Shown piece by piece: positions 8,862-16,859 of a stretch of 64,000 nucleotides of DNA. A program made the translations under genes and the position numbers. How positions within the stretch are numbered: the first letter of the stretch is position 1; each line of letters begins with the position of its first letter. The notes under the pieces were generated by a model. It was not told where the DNA came from. It saw only the letters and a list, made by a program, of their open reading frames with translations, and searched no databases. Origin of the DNA: an uncultured Oscillospiraceae bacterium (GTDB lineage Bacteria; Bacillota; Clostridia; Oscillospirales; Ruminococcaceae); assembly GCA_904397845.1 (NCBI GenBank), contig CAJFOX010000030.1:1-64000 (forward strand). The letters are read 5' to 3'.

Positions 8862-10136
8862 TTAATCCAGCGGCGAAATAACCGACAATGCCGCATATTC
8901 CGTCTTATAGTCCTCAGCCAGCCGCCGCTGTGCTTCTTCCAACGTGGCGCCGGCAGCAATCTCCAAAAGGTCATACACGTCCAGGCCGGAAAAATAGGCC
9001 CCCGCCATGGCATTGGCGATGGAATCCGGACGATTGAGCATCCGGATATAGCGGCCATAAACCGCCTTCTTGCTCCGTTTAAAAGCCGCGGGATCAATTC
9101 CCGTCTTCTGGACCCGCTCAATTTCTTTTAAGATTTCCTGTGCGGCTCGATCCGGCTCTTTCGATTCTCCGGAGAAAATCAGCGCCGAAAAATCCTTTCC
9201 GCAGTCTGTCTCGCTGTCGAAGGTGGCGTTGATTAGTCCGCCGTCGTACAGCCTACGGTATAGTGGAGAAGCGTCTCCCACCAGAACTTCATTGACAATC
9301 TCATTCACAATGCTGTTTACCACATTGGTTTTGGGGTCGGCGGGGCGCACCTTCAGCCCCAGTCCGAACATGGGGGCGGCAACTGGGAATTTCTGCTCAA
9401 TCCGCTTCTGCGCCACCTGGTCCGGCTCTTTTACAAACCCTCTCTCCAGATACAGCTGCGGTGCCGGGCGGAGAGTCTCGTCCACAATGCGGACAACCGT
9501 ATCCGGTGAAAAGCTGCCCGCTACCGTCAGGACCATATTGCGCAGGTTATAAAAAGCGTGGTAAGTTTCATACAGGCTGTCCGCCGTAATTTCGGCAATG
9601 CTTTCCACTGTTCCAGCAATGTCAATAGAAATTGGATGCTTTACATACATCGCCTTGAGCAGATTGAATAAAACCCTCCAATCCGGGTTGTCGTCGTACA
9701 TTTTGATTTCCTGTCCGATAATCCCCTGCTCCTTGTTCACCGTCTGCGGCGTAAAATAAGGAGTAGTGACAAACTCCAGCAGAATGCGTAGCGACTCTTC
9801 AAAATGGTCCGCGCAGCCGAACAGGTAGGAGGTTTTATCAAAAGAGGTAAACGCATTGGCCGAGGCACCGGTCGCCGCATATTTGGCAAAAGCGTCCCCG
9901 TCCTCATTTTCAAACATCTTATGCTCCAGAAAATGGGCCGTTCCCGCAGGGATGCGGGTAAAATCCGCTTTCGGGTCGGTTCGGAACGCCATATCCACCG
10001 AACCGTAATCAGTAGTCAACATGGCATAGGCGGAACTAAAGCCCTCCATCGGATATAAAAGCAGCGTCAGCCCGGAAGGATGATCCATTTTTTGATAACT
10101 TTCCCGTATGCGTTCTGATCGAATTTCCTGTTTCAT
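8862..10136 (-). CDS. M16 zinc peptidase, YmfH type
   Basis: A 424-residue insulinase-family peptidase. It carries the inverted zinc motif HFLEH at about residues 68-72 and a downstream Glu-rich helix, so it should be the active partner of the pair. The start was set at MKQEIR because GGAGGGG precedes it and the ATG overlaps the stop of the upstream M16 gene by four bases; a frame extension of 53 residues upstream was discarded. YmfF/YmfH pairs are widespread in Firmicutes. They are cytosolic peptidases of unclear substrate, and the genes lie 62 bases before lgt. Confidence 0.9.
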   Translation of the reverse strand: MKQEIRSERIRESYQKMDHPSGLTLLLYPMEGFSSAYAMLTTDYGSVDMAFRTDPKADFTRIPAGTAHFLEHKMFENEDGDAFAKYAATGASANAFTSFDKTSYLFGCADHFEESLRILLEFVTTPYFTPQTVNKEQGIIGQEIKMYDDNPDWRVLFNLLKAMYVKHPISIDIAGTVESIAEITADSLYETYHAFYNLRNMVLTVAGSFSPDTVVRIVDETLRPAPQLYLERGFVKEPDQVAQKRIEQKFPVAAPMFGLGLKVRPADPKTNVVNSIVNEIVNEVLVGDASPLYRRLYDGGLINATFDSETDCGKDFSALIFSGESKEPDRAAQEILKEIERVQKTGIDPAAFKRSKKAVYGRYIRMLNRPDSIANAMAGAYFSGLDVYDLLEIAAGATLEEAQRRLAEDYKTEYAALSVISPLD

Positions 10137-11422
10137 TGGTCCTGCCCCTCCTTTTTTGCAGCTAAGAAAAATACCGTGTCCAAAGTGATTTGGGATGCGG
10201 CGGCCCGGATCTCGTCTTTGGTGATCTGGGATACCTTCTGGGCGTTTTCCAGAGGCGACTCGTCGGTTCCGCTTAAAATCTGGGTCAGATACCAATTTTC
10301 CAGCCCGCTAAGGGTATCGACGGTAGATTTCAGCGCATTGCTGATCGTCAGGATCGTCGAATTCAATTCTCCATCGTCAAACGCACCCTGTTTCACCAAT
10401 TCCAGCTGGCGCAGGATCTCATCCCGGGCTTTTTGTTCATTTCCAGTTTCTACTCCGCTGTCCACCATCATCATACCGCTTGCCTTGTCATACCGGGCGG
10501 CGCAGTAGTAGCACAAGGAAAGCTTTTCCCGCACATTTTGAAACAGACGGGAAAACGGCGTACCGCCGTACAGGGCCACCATCATTTTCATGGCGTTGAC
10601 CGCATCCGGTGACGTCGTTTCACCGGTTCGGAAACCCATAACCAGCTTGCCCTGTGCAATATCCATATCTTCACGGACCGTCCGCACCTCTTTTGAGCTG
10701 ACACAGGGCAAAGAGACGTCGTAGGTCACCGGCTGGCGCTGTACTCCAGCAAACCGTGTGGAAAACACTTTTTCTGCAGCCGAAGGGTCTCCACACCCGA
10801 TAAATAGAATTTCAACCGCCGCCCGACGCAGAATATCCCGGTATGCCTCAGTTGCGCTTTCCGCCGTGATTCGCTCCGCCCTTTCTCGCGTGCCGTATTT
10901 TTTTACCGCCAGCGGGCTGCCGTCGAACATCAGCGAAATACACTTGTTGATCGCATATTCCCGTTTATCATTAAACTCAGACGCAATGGTATCAATGAGA
11001 TTCTGCCGCTCCAGCCGGACGTCTTCTTCGGAAAACAGGCCGCTTTCCAAATAAGGGTCGAACAGCATCCCGCAGGCCAGATCCGCACACGCCTGCACCA
11101 ACGGCTCTCCAGCGATGCTGTACCGGTCGTCCAAAAATTGAACCGACAGATTCATAATCTGATAAGCGCCGTATTTACGCACATCGCCGTCCACAATGGC
11201 GCCGTATAGATCACACAGCTTTTCATTCAGCCGGGTAAAGTCCGGACAATCTCGATACCGCAGGCGAAGCACAAAGGGCACAATTGCCCGGTTTGCCGCC
11301 GTTTCTTCCTCCAACGGGAGTAAAAGGTTTACAGAAATGCGGTTGGATTTAAACTTGGGATCGGTGATGGCGGTAAAAAATACGCCTTCGCCGATTTTTT
11401 TCCGTTTTATACTGTCATTCAT
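10133..11422 (-). CDS. M16 peptidase-like protein, YmfF type, probably inactive
   Basis: A 429-residue M16-fold protein in which I see no HxxEH zinc motif. It is therefore probably the non-catalytic partner of the following HFLEH-containing protein, as in other M16 heterodimers. Recognisable family segments include LRYRDCPDFTRLNEKLCDLYGA and SLCYYCAARYDKASGMM. The start at MNDSIK is supported by GGAG ten bases upstream; in-frame starts 5 and 15 codons earlier are possible. Coupled by a four-base overlap to the next gene. Confidence 0.85.
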   Translation of the reverse strand: MNDSIKRKKIGEGVFFTAITDPKFKSNRISVNLLLPLEEETAANRAIVPFVLRLRYRDCPDFTRLNEKLCDLYGAIVDGDVRKYGAYQIMNLSVQFLDDRYSIAGEPLVQACADLACGMLFDPYLESGLFSEEDVRLERQNLIDTIASEFNDKREYAINKCISLMFDGSPLAVKKYGTRERAERITAESATEAYRDILRRAAVEILFIGCGDPSAAEKVFSTRFAGVQRQPVTYDVSLPCVSSKEVRTVREDMDIAQGKLVMGFRTGETTSPDAVNAMKMMVALYGGTPFSRLFQNVREKLSLCYYCAARYDKASGMMMVDSGVETGNEQKARDEILRQLELVKQGAFDDGELNSTILTISNALKSTVDTLSGLENWYLTQILSGTDESPLENAQKVSQITKDEIRAAASQITLDTVFFLAAKKEGQDQ

Positions 11423-11815
11423 CGATCTAAACTCCATTCTGCCGCCAAAACGGCTGTTATCGTCCACTTTTATTTTATCCCGCTTCCGTGCGGGAAAACA
11501 TCTTTTGGGAGAAATGTTCTTTCCCGGCCGTAAAGCAAAATCGCCTGGGCTATTGCAAAATCAGCAGCTTCTCAATCCCCGGGCAGCGCCTTTTGTCCGT
11601 GTAGGTTCCAACAACAGAAAGCCGTCCTTTTTCACAAGCAAATCCACACGCTCTGCCGGTTTCGGGTTTCCCCGGCCTGCCGCCGCTTTTCATCCGTTCA
11701 ATATTTATTTCGAGTATAACGAATAAATTTATTATAGCATATACTGCCTCTTTCTTCCACGGCCTTGCCAGGACAAAAACTAAATAATTTGTAAAATTTG
11801 GACCGGTTTTTGCCG
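11423..11815 (-). other. Intergenic region with long leader of the M16 pair
   Basis: No credible gene is seen. An extended -10 element, TGC-TATAAT, lies at 11731-11739 on the minus strand without a good -35. If used, it gives a leader of about 300 bases before the M16 start. A 5-bp GC hairpin (CCCGC/GCGGG) lies near 11479-11494 without a T-run. Confidence 0.45.
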
Positions 11816-11848
11816 CGCAAAAAGCCGGCGCTTATAAAGCGCCGGCTT
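11816..11848 (-). terminator. Terminator after rplS
   Basis: An 11-bp stem (AAGCCGGCGCT/AGCGCCGGCTT) with a 5-base loop. On the minus strand it runs into TTTTTG. It lies 14 bases past the rplS stop. Confidence 0.9.
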
Positions 11849-11861
11849 TGGCATATCAAAA

Positions 11862-12206
11862 TTATCTGATTCTGGATTTGACCTTCGCAGCTTTGCCCAC
11901 TCTGTCTCTGAGGTAGTACAGTTTTGCACGGCGAACACGGCCCTGACGAATCACTTCCACCTTATCCACATTCGGCGAATGGAGGGGAAAAACTCTTTCT
12001 ACACCGCAACCATGGGACAAGCGGCGAACGGTAAAGGTCTCGGCAACACCACCGTGTTTTTTGGCAATCACAGTGCCCTCAAACACCTGGATTCTTTCTC
12101 TGTCGCCCTCTTTGATCTTAACGTGAACTCGGACAGAGTCGCCAACTTCAAAAGAAGGAACCTCCGCTTTCAGGCTGTCCTGCGCAATCAATTTCAAAGC
12201 ATCCAT
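11862..12206 (-). CDS. rplS: 50S ribosomal protein L19
   Basis: L19 lies at the 30S-50S interface. The 114-residue protein has the typical [20 protein letters not shown] and ends in a basic [13 protein letters not shown] tail. The ATG at MDALKL was chosen because AGGAGG sits eight bases upstream; the ATG two codons earlier is too close to it. L19 usually follows trmD in the rpsP-rimM-trmD-rplS operon, but here it stands alone 21 kb away with its own promoter and leader. Confidence 0.96.
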   Translation of the reverse strand: MDALKLIAQDSLKAEVPSFEVGDSVRVHVKIKEGDRERIQVFEGTVIAKKHGGVAETFTVRRLSHGCGVERVFPLHSPNVDKVEVIRQGRVRRAKLYYLRDRVGKAAKVKSRIR

Positions 12207-12332
12207 TTTCATATCCTCCTAATATTTTCAGACGTTCGTACCCATTAAAAGAATGACAGAGGACCGCCCGCTTTAATGTCGCGGCAAATGCCGGCATTAA
12301 CTCCCGTCGCGGAATACGACGGCGCATAATGC
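12207..12332 (-). promoter_or_regulatory. Candidate L19 leader RNA
   Basis: The rplS transcript is predicted to begin near 12332, giving a leader of about 125 bases with GC-rich self-complementary parts such as GCCGTCGTATTCCGCGACGG and ATGCCGGCAT. Its place fits the Firmicutes L19 leader class, but the match was not tested. Confidence 0.45.
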
Positions 12333-12338
12333 CTAATT

Positions 12339-12367
12339 ATGTTATCATATCCCGGCTGAAAAAGCAA
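12339..12367 (-). promoter_or_regulatory. Sigma-A promoter of rplS
   Basis: Minus strand TTGCTT (12362-12367), 17-base spacer, TAACAT (12339-12344). The promoter overlaps the A/T-rich gap after the neighbouring DUF2344 gene. Confidence 0.55.
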
Positions 12368-12372
12368 GAGGG

Positions 12373-13032
12373 TTACGCAAAATTCTTCTCCTCTTTCGTC
12401 AAAACCGCTGTTTTTTTCACTGCCAGCCAGTCAATGGGAATTCCCGTCTGCCGTGTAAACGCGTCCAATACCAGCGTCGGATTGATATTCAGTCCGCTTC
12501 CAGCCGGCAGCTTTACACAAAGCAGCACCTCGCCTCCATCCGGCCGGATGGCAAGGCCGTGCAGATGCTCTTTGAGGGAAATTTCCCTCTCCCCTTTTTT
12601 CGTCCGTTTCATGGCGATGATCTCAGGCTGCGCGAAAAACGCTTCCAAAATCTGAACTGCTTTTGGCGCACTGGTATTGGGCAAAGCCAGCCGCACTTCA
12701 TAAGCGGCCGACGCAATGTCCGCCGCTTTGTGTACCGGTTTCGCCGCGGCATAAGCCCGCAGTCCCATAGGTAGTACGCCGTTGAGCCGATCCACAATTT
12801 CATTCGGCGCCATCGGCTCCAGCAGACGAAAATCCACGCATTCGCATATGCTTTCATAACCAAGGGCCAGTGGCAGAGGAAAAGTCAGGTATGCGTGGGG
12901 ATTGAATCCCTCGGTATACCACAGGGGAATCCCTGCCCGCCTCATCGCCCGCTGAAAGCATCGATTGATATCCAGATGGGAAATATACTTGGCCGTATCG
13001 GTTTTTTGGTAAAATACCCGCATGGGTTCCAT
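12373..13032 (-). CDS. Radical-SAM-associated DUF2344 protein
   Basis: A 219-residue protein of the TIGR03936/DUF2344 family. The opening MRVFYQKTDTAKYISHLD and FNPHAYLTFPLPLALGYES are characteristic. The family is nearly always encoded beside a B12-domain radical SAM protein and is thought to act with it in a tRNA or rRNA modification, but the reaction is unknown. The start was chosen because GGAAGGAG lies upstream and its ATG shares one base with the stop of the radical SAM gene (TGATG), showing tight coupling. The frame extends further upstream, but that lies inside the neighbour. Confidence 0.88.
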   Translation of the reverse strand: MEPMRVFYQKTDTAKYISHLDINRCFQRAMRRAGIPLWYTEGFNPHAYLTFPLPLALGYESICECVDFRLLEPMAPNEIVDRLNGVLPMGLRAYAAAKPVHKAADIASAAYEVRLALPNTSAPKAVQILEAFFAQPEIIAMKRTKKGEREISLKEHLHGLAIRPDGGEVLLCVKLPAGSGLNINPTLVLDAFTRQTGIPIDWLAVKKTAVLTKEEKNFA

Positions 13033-14864
13033 CAAAAACAGCTCCTTCCTATCAGGCAGCTGGCGCCGCAGCCGGAACATTTCTCCCGGCAGTTGGGGGT
13101 GGGCATGGCCTCATGGGCTTTTTGATTTTCCCGGATTAAAAACTGCTTGGTCACGCCGTAATCCAGATGATCCCAAGGCATGATCTCGTCGTAAGAACGG
13201 GTCCGGTTGGCATAAAAGGTTCCGTCGATCCCATTTTTTTCAAATGCCGCCATCCAGGCGTCATAATTGAAATGCTCTGTCCAGCCATCCAGCTTGCATC
13301 CATTTTTCCAGGCATCCTCCAGCACAGCGCATAGCCGCCGGTCTCCCCGGGCCAGCACCGCTTCCAAAAAGCTGGTTTGGGATTCATGGTAATGAATGCG
13401 AATTTTTTTGCTGCGGTTGTACCCTACCATATGGCGCTGCTTTTCCCGCAGCATTTCTTCCGTATCCTGCGGTTCGAACTCAAAGGGGGTAAAGGGCTTT
13501 GGAACAAAGCAGGCCAAACTGACCGTGACGTTGACACCTTTTCCTTTGGGCTTGTCCGGCAGGCTGTAAAACAGATCAACCACCTTCTGCGCCAGATCCA
13601 CAACCCCCTCGATGTCCTCTCTGGTTTCAGTGGGCAATCCCATCATAAAATAAAGCTTTACCGCCGTATACCCGCCTTTGAAAGCTGTGCGGCAGGTAGC
13701 CAGTACCTCTTCTTCCGTGACATTTTTGTTGATCACGTCCCGCATACGCTGGGTCCCCGCCTCCGGTGCAAAGGTCAGGCCGCTTTTGCGCACCTTGGTG
13801 ATTTTCTCCATCAGGCTGGGGGAAAAGTTATCAATCCGCAAAGATGGCAGAGAAAGATTGACCTTATCCTGTTCCGTCCAGGACAACATTTCCCCCAGAA
13901 GGCTCTCCAGACGGGAGTAATCGCTGGTGGACAGAGAAGACAGCGAAATTTCATCATAGCCAGTGGAAGCGCACAGATCGTACCCATTTTGATTGAGGGT
14001 TTTGTAATCCTTCTCCCGAAACGGCCGGTAAATAAAACCGGCCTGGCAAAACCGGCAGCCGCGGATGCAGCCGCGGAACAGCTCGATAACCGCCCGGTCA
14101 TGAACCGTTTCCAAAAACGGCACCACAAAGTTATCCGGGAAAAAGACGCGGTCAATATCCTTTATCATTCGTTTGTGTACGATCGCCGGAGCGCCATCCC
14201 GAGGCGTCACCGCCCGGATGGTGCCATCTGCCTTGTAGGAAACTTCATACAGAGAAGGAACGTATACCCCTTCAATTGTGCAAGCCCGGCGCAGATATTC
14301 TTCACGGCTCCAGCCTTCTTTTTTCGCCTGCAAAAACAGGTGCGCCAGCTCCAGGTTGACCTCTTCCCCTTCACCCAGCACGAACAGGTCGATAAAATCG
14401 GCAAGCGGTTCCGGGTTGCAGGTACAGGGACCTCCGGCAATAACCATTGGCGCCAGGCTTGTCCGCTGTGCCGTGCGCAGAGGGATCCCTGCCAGATCCA
14501 GCATGTTGAGAACCGCCGTATAGGACATCTCGTACTGCAGTGTAAAGCCCACCATGTCAAAATCCCGGATCGGATCGCGGCTTTCCAGTCCAAAAAGAGG
14601 GATTCCTTCTTCTCGCATCATCGCTTCCATATCTGTGTCTGGTGCAAAAACCCGCTCGCACCACATATTTTCTTCCCGGTTATACAAGGAATACAGGATT
14701 TTCATCCCCAAGTGGGACATTCCCACTTCATACAGGTCGGGAAAACAAAAGGCGAAGCGAAAATCCACTTTGGAAAGGTCTTTTACAATACTGTTCAGCT
14801 CTCCTCCAGTGTAGCGGCCCGGCTTTTGTACTTTCATAAAAATTTTTTCCAATTGAGAATTCAT
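13032..14864 (-). CDS. B12-binding-domain radical SAM protein (TIGR03960 type)
   Basis: A 610-residue radical SAM enzyme. The N-terminal part resembles a cobalamin-binding fold, with LYEVGMSHLGMKILY near residue 45. The 4Fe-4S cluster motif CIRGCRFC (CxxxCxxC) lies at about 266-273. A further Cys cluster ends the protein (CREKCSGCGASC), possibly for a second cluster. Members pair with DUF2344 proteins, as here. The start at MNSQLEK has GGGAGAAAG upstream; seven extra in-frame residues are possible. A good promoter lies 45 bases before it. Confidence 0.9.
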   Translation of the reverse strand: MNSQLEKIFMKVQKPGRYTGGELNSIVKDLSKVDFRFAFCFPDLYEVGMSHLGMKILYSLYNREENMWCERVFAPDTDMEAMMREEGIPLFGLESRDPIRDFDMVGFTLQYEMSYTAVLNMLDLAGIPLRTAQRTSLAPMVIAGGPCTCNPEPLADFIDLFVLGEGEEVNLELAHLFLQAKKEGWSREEYLRRACTIEGVYVPSLYEVSYKADGTIRAVTPRDGAPAIVHKRMIKDIDRVFFPDNFVVPFLETVHDRAVIELFRGCIRGCRFCQAGFIYRPFREKDYKTLNQNGYDLCASTGYDEISLSSLSTSDYSRLESLLGEMLSWTEQDKVNLSLPSLRIDNFSPSLMEKITKVRKSGLTFAPEAGTQRMRDVINKNVTEEEVLATCRTAFKGGYTAVKLYFMMGLPTETREDIEGVVDLAQKVVDLFYSLPDKPKGKGVNVTVSLACFVPKPFTPFEFEPQDTEEMLREKQRHMVGYNRSKKIRIHYHESQTSFLEAVLARGDRRLCAVLEDAWKNGCKLDGWTEHFNYDAWMAAFEKNGIDGTFYANRTRSYDEIMPWDHLDYGVTKQFLIRENQKAHEAMPTPNCREKCSGCGASCLIGRSCF

Positions 14865-15159
14865 GGCTTTCTCCCGTTCTATCACAATTTCGGCTGTTTC
14901 AAATTTTTATTATATCGAAAGCTGCCCCAGAATGCAATGTTTCCAGATCGTTTCTAAAAAATTCTTTTGGTTTCCTCCAGACGGCATCCGTGTACCCCGA
15001 GCAGTCATAACCAGCCTCCGGTATGCCGATTTTTTGCCGCGGCAATCCGGAATGGGAGAATACGGCCCAACCCGCCGCTCAAGCTTCCCATTTGGCGGAA
15101 AAAGCGGATTCGCCACGCAGCCCTCTCCGCAGACGCTTATCAATTTAGCGCTTCCTTTG
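14865..15159. other. Intergenic region before the radical SAM unit
   Basis: It holds the promoter at 14909-14937 and otherwise no convincing gene. I see no obvious terminator for the upstream M50 gene; a 90-residue minus-strand frame here has no ribosome site and no recognisable family. Confidence 0.5.
14909..14937 (-). promoter_or_regulatory. Sigma-A promoter of the radical SAM unit
   Basis: Minus strand TTGCAT (14932-14937), 17-base spacer, TATAAT (14909-14914). Confidence 0.7.
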
Positions 15160-15726
15160 TTAAATCTCACTGTTTCCAACAAAAAGCAGCCACAGAAGAT
15201 AACCGGTGGTCACCAACAGCGAAGCATTATAACCACTCTTCCAAAATACTGCCGCTGCAAGCACTACCAATCCCGCCGCACAAAAAAAGGAAACAAGCCG
15301 CTGGAAACGGTCCGCCCTGCTGATTTCTATTTTATTCTGCAAAAAACAGCGGAGAATCTGCCCTCCATCCAGGACACCAATGGGAAGAAGATTAAAAATC
15401 CCCAGCAAAAGATGTACCCGCCGTATCGCCGGATAAGGAAAAAACAACGCTGCAACCAGCAGGTTGACGGCAGGGCCCGCGGCATAAATACAGATTTCTC
15501 TGCCGTAGGACAAGCGGGCGTCCGGGCGTTTTTCGATCCGGATCCCCATGCCGCCAAACACAATCTTCTGTGGATACCCTCCCAAAAACGCCATGACCAG
15601 CAGATGGCCAATCTCGTGGGAAAGAGCGGCCAGCACCATTTGTCCGCCGAGCCCCGTGCGGTCAAAAAGCAAAAATAAAATCAGCCCGCACAAAAATGGC
15701 ACAGAAATCTGTACTTTTGTTTTCAT
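15160..15726 (-). CDS. M50 site-2 protease, SpoIVFB-like
   Basis: A 188-residue intramembrane zinc metalloprotease. HEIGH at 37-41 in a membrane segment gives two ligands, and the NLLPIGVLDGG motif at about 112-122 gives the Asp ligand; both are intact. It lacks the CBS domain that ends Bacillus SpoIVFB. The start at MKTKVQ lies one base after the stop of the upstream M23 gene and has no good ribosome site of its own, so it is probably translated by coupling. The order M23-membrane protein then M50 protease matches spoIVFA-spoIVFB, whose protease releases pro-sigma-K in the mother cell. That role is inference. Confidence 0.85.
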   Translation of the reverse strand: MKTKVQISVPFLCGLILFLLFDRTGLGGQMVLAALSHEIGHLLVMAFLGGYPQKIVFGGMGIRIEKRPDARLSYGREICIYAAGPAVNLLVAALFFPYPAIRRVHLLLGIFNLLPIGVLDGGQILRCFLQNKIEISRADRFQRLVSFFCAAGLVVLAAAVFWKSGYNASLLVTTGYLLWLLFVGNSEI

Positions 15727-15727
15727 A

Positions 15728-16711
15728 CTAGTCTTGGGCAAGTTCATCCTCCTGCTGTACCGCCTGCCGGGTCCCAAATATCCAGGCTGGATCCACCCGC
15801 AAGCCGTTTATCCGGATTTCCCAATGCAGATGCGGGCCGGTAGACCATCCTGTGGATCCCACATAGCCGATTAATTCCCCTTGGCGCAGCACAGCTCCCT
15901 CCGGGACGGCGATAGAATCGCAGTGCGCATAAAAAGTCGCCAGCCCACTACTATGGCTGACGATCGCATAGTTCCCATAAATGTCCGACCAGCCAACTTC
16001 ACTCACCGTTCCTGGCCACGCGGCGCCGATACGCGTCCCCTGGGCCGCTGCCAGATCCAGACCCGTATGAAAATCCAGCTCGCCAGTAATCGGGTGAATC
16101 CGGTAACCAAAAATGCTGGTGACTGTCGCCCTCTTCAACGGCAACAGAGGTTTTGCGCTAACCGATACGGGGGAAAGCAAACATCCTTCCGGCGCCGGGT
16201 AATAGGCAGTGCCAGTTCCTGTAACGGCGCTGATGGCGTTGACCGGCAGGTATCCTCCCATACCTGCCAGGCTATCCGAAGCTGTTTGCTCCTCCTGGCT
16301 ACTTTTTCCGTATTGTTCAATATATCGGTACAGCTCTTCCAGTTTTTCCTGCGATACATCCGCCTGCTGCGCTTTTTCCTCTTCCGGAGCCAAAGAGGCT
16401 GCGTCCGATGTGGTTGCAGGCGTCCGATTTTCCAGTCCGTCTTTTTTGAGGATTCCCGACAGCATATTCCCCACCTGTTGTGTCTGGTCTTCTGCATTTA
16501 TCTGAACCAGCAGCTGCCGCTTCCCATCGGCAAACCACTGGGCATCCAGTAGCCATCCGCCCAGCAGGCATAGCAGCAAAACAGCACAAACGAAGATTTG
16601 ATAAGGCAGAATGCTTCTGCTTTTTCTCAGCGTGTTTTCCCGCTGGTAGTAAGAACCCGTTCTGTAAAGCGAACCATTTCCGCGTCCGCTGTACTCTCGA
16701 CGATCAGCCAT
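15728..16711 (-). CDS. Membrane-anchored M23 peptidase, SpoIVFA-like
   Basis: A 327-residue protein with one membrane helix at about 34-54, a linker, and a C-terminal LytM/M23 domain. The zinc ligands look complete: HTGLD at 215-219 and HLH at 294-296. Bacillus SpoIVFA has a comparable anchored M23 fold but is a regulator rather than a known hydrolase. The start at MADRREY has GGAGG eight bases upstream; longer in-frame starts exist. It is directly followed by the M50 protease and preceded by a sigma-E-like promoter, which supports a sporulation role. A general cell-wall endopeptidase is the alternative. Confidence 0.85.
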   Translation of the reverse strand: MADRREYSGRGNGSLYRTGSYYQRENTLRKSRSILPYQIFVCAVLLLCLLGGWLLDAQWFADGKRQLLVQINAEDQTQQVGNMLSGILKKDGLENRTPATTSDAASLAPEEEKAQQADVSQEKLEELYRYIEQYGKSSQEEQTASDSLAGMGGYLPVNAISAVTGTGTAYYPAPEGCLLSPVSVSAKPLLPLKRATVTSIFGYRIHPITGELDFHTGLDLAAAQGTRIGAAWPGTVSEVGWSDIYGNYAIVSHSSGLATFYAHCDSIAVPEGAVLRQGELIGYVGSTGWSTGPHLHWEIRINGLRVDPAWIFGTRQAVQQEDELAQD

Positions 16712-16742
16712 ATTTTCTGCCTCCGTTTTTATTTTCTGAGCC

Positions 16743-16771
16743 ATCTTATGTAAAAAACGGACAAAATATGC
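16743..16771 (-). promoter_or_regulatory. Sigma-E-like promoter of the M23/M50 pair
   Basis: On the minus strand GCATATT (16765-16771) matches the sigma-E -35 consensus KMATATT at every position. After a 14-base spacer, CATAAGAT (16743-16750) matches CATACAHT at six of eight. It lies about 30 bases before the M23 start. Confidence 0.5.
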
Positions 16772-16807
16772 AAAAAGAGAAAGCGCTCCCCAAAAGAACG
16801 CTTTCTC
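16772..16807 (-). terminator. Terminator after the GHL10-amidase gene
   Basis: GAGAAAGCG/CGCTTTCTC 9-bp stem; the minus-strand end runs into CTTTTTG. It lies 53 bases past the stop of the large amidase gene. Confidence 0.75.
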
Positions 16808-16859
16808 AAAATCCAATGGCTTATGGATATTTTCGATTGGTAAACCCTATAGCGGGCCG

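Noticed and set aside
13377..14957. A 526-codon open frame on the plus strand
   Set aside because: It lies entirely antisense to the radical SAM gene, has no ribosome site and no recognisable domain; it is a shadow of the codon pattern.
14910..15182. A 90-codon minus-strand frame after the M50 gene
   Set aside because: It overlaps the radical SAM promoter, lacks a ribosome site and shows no domain.
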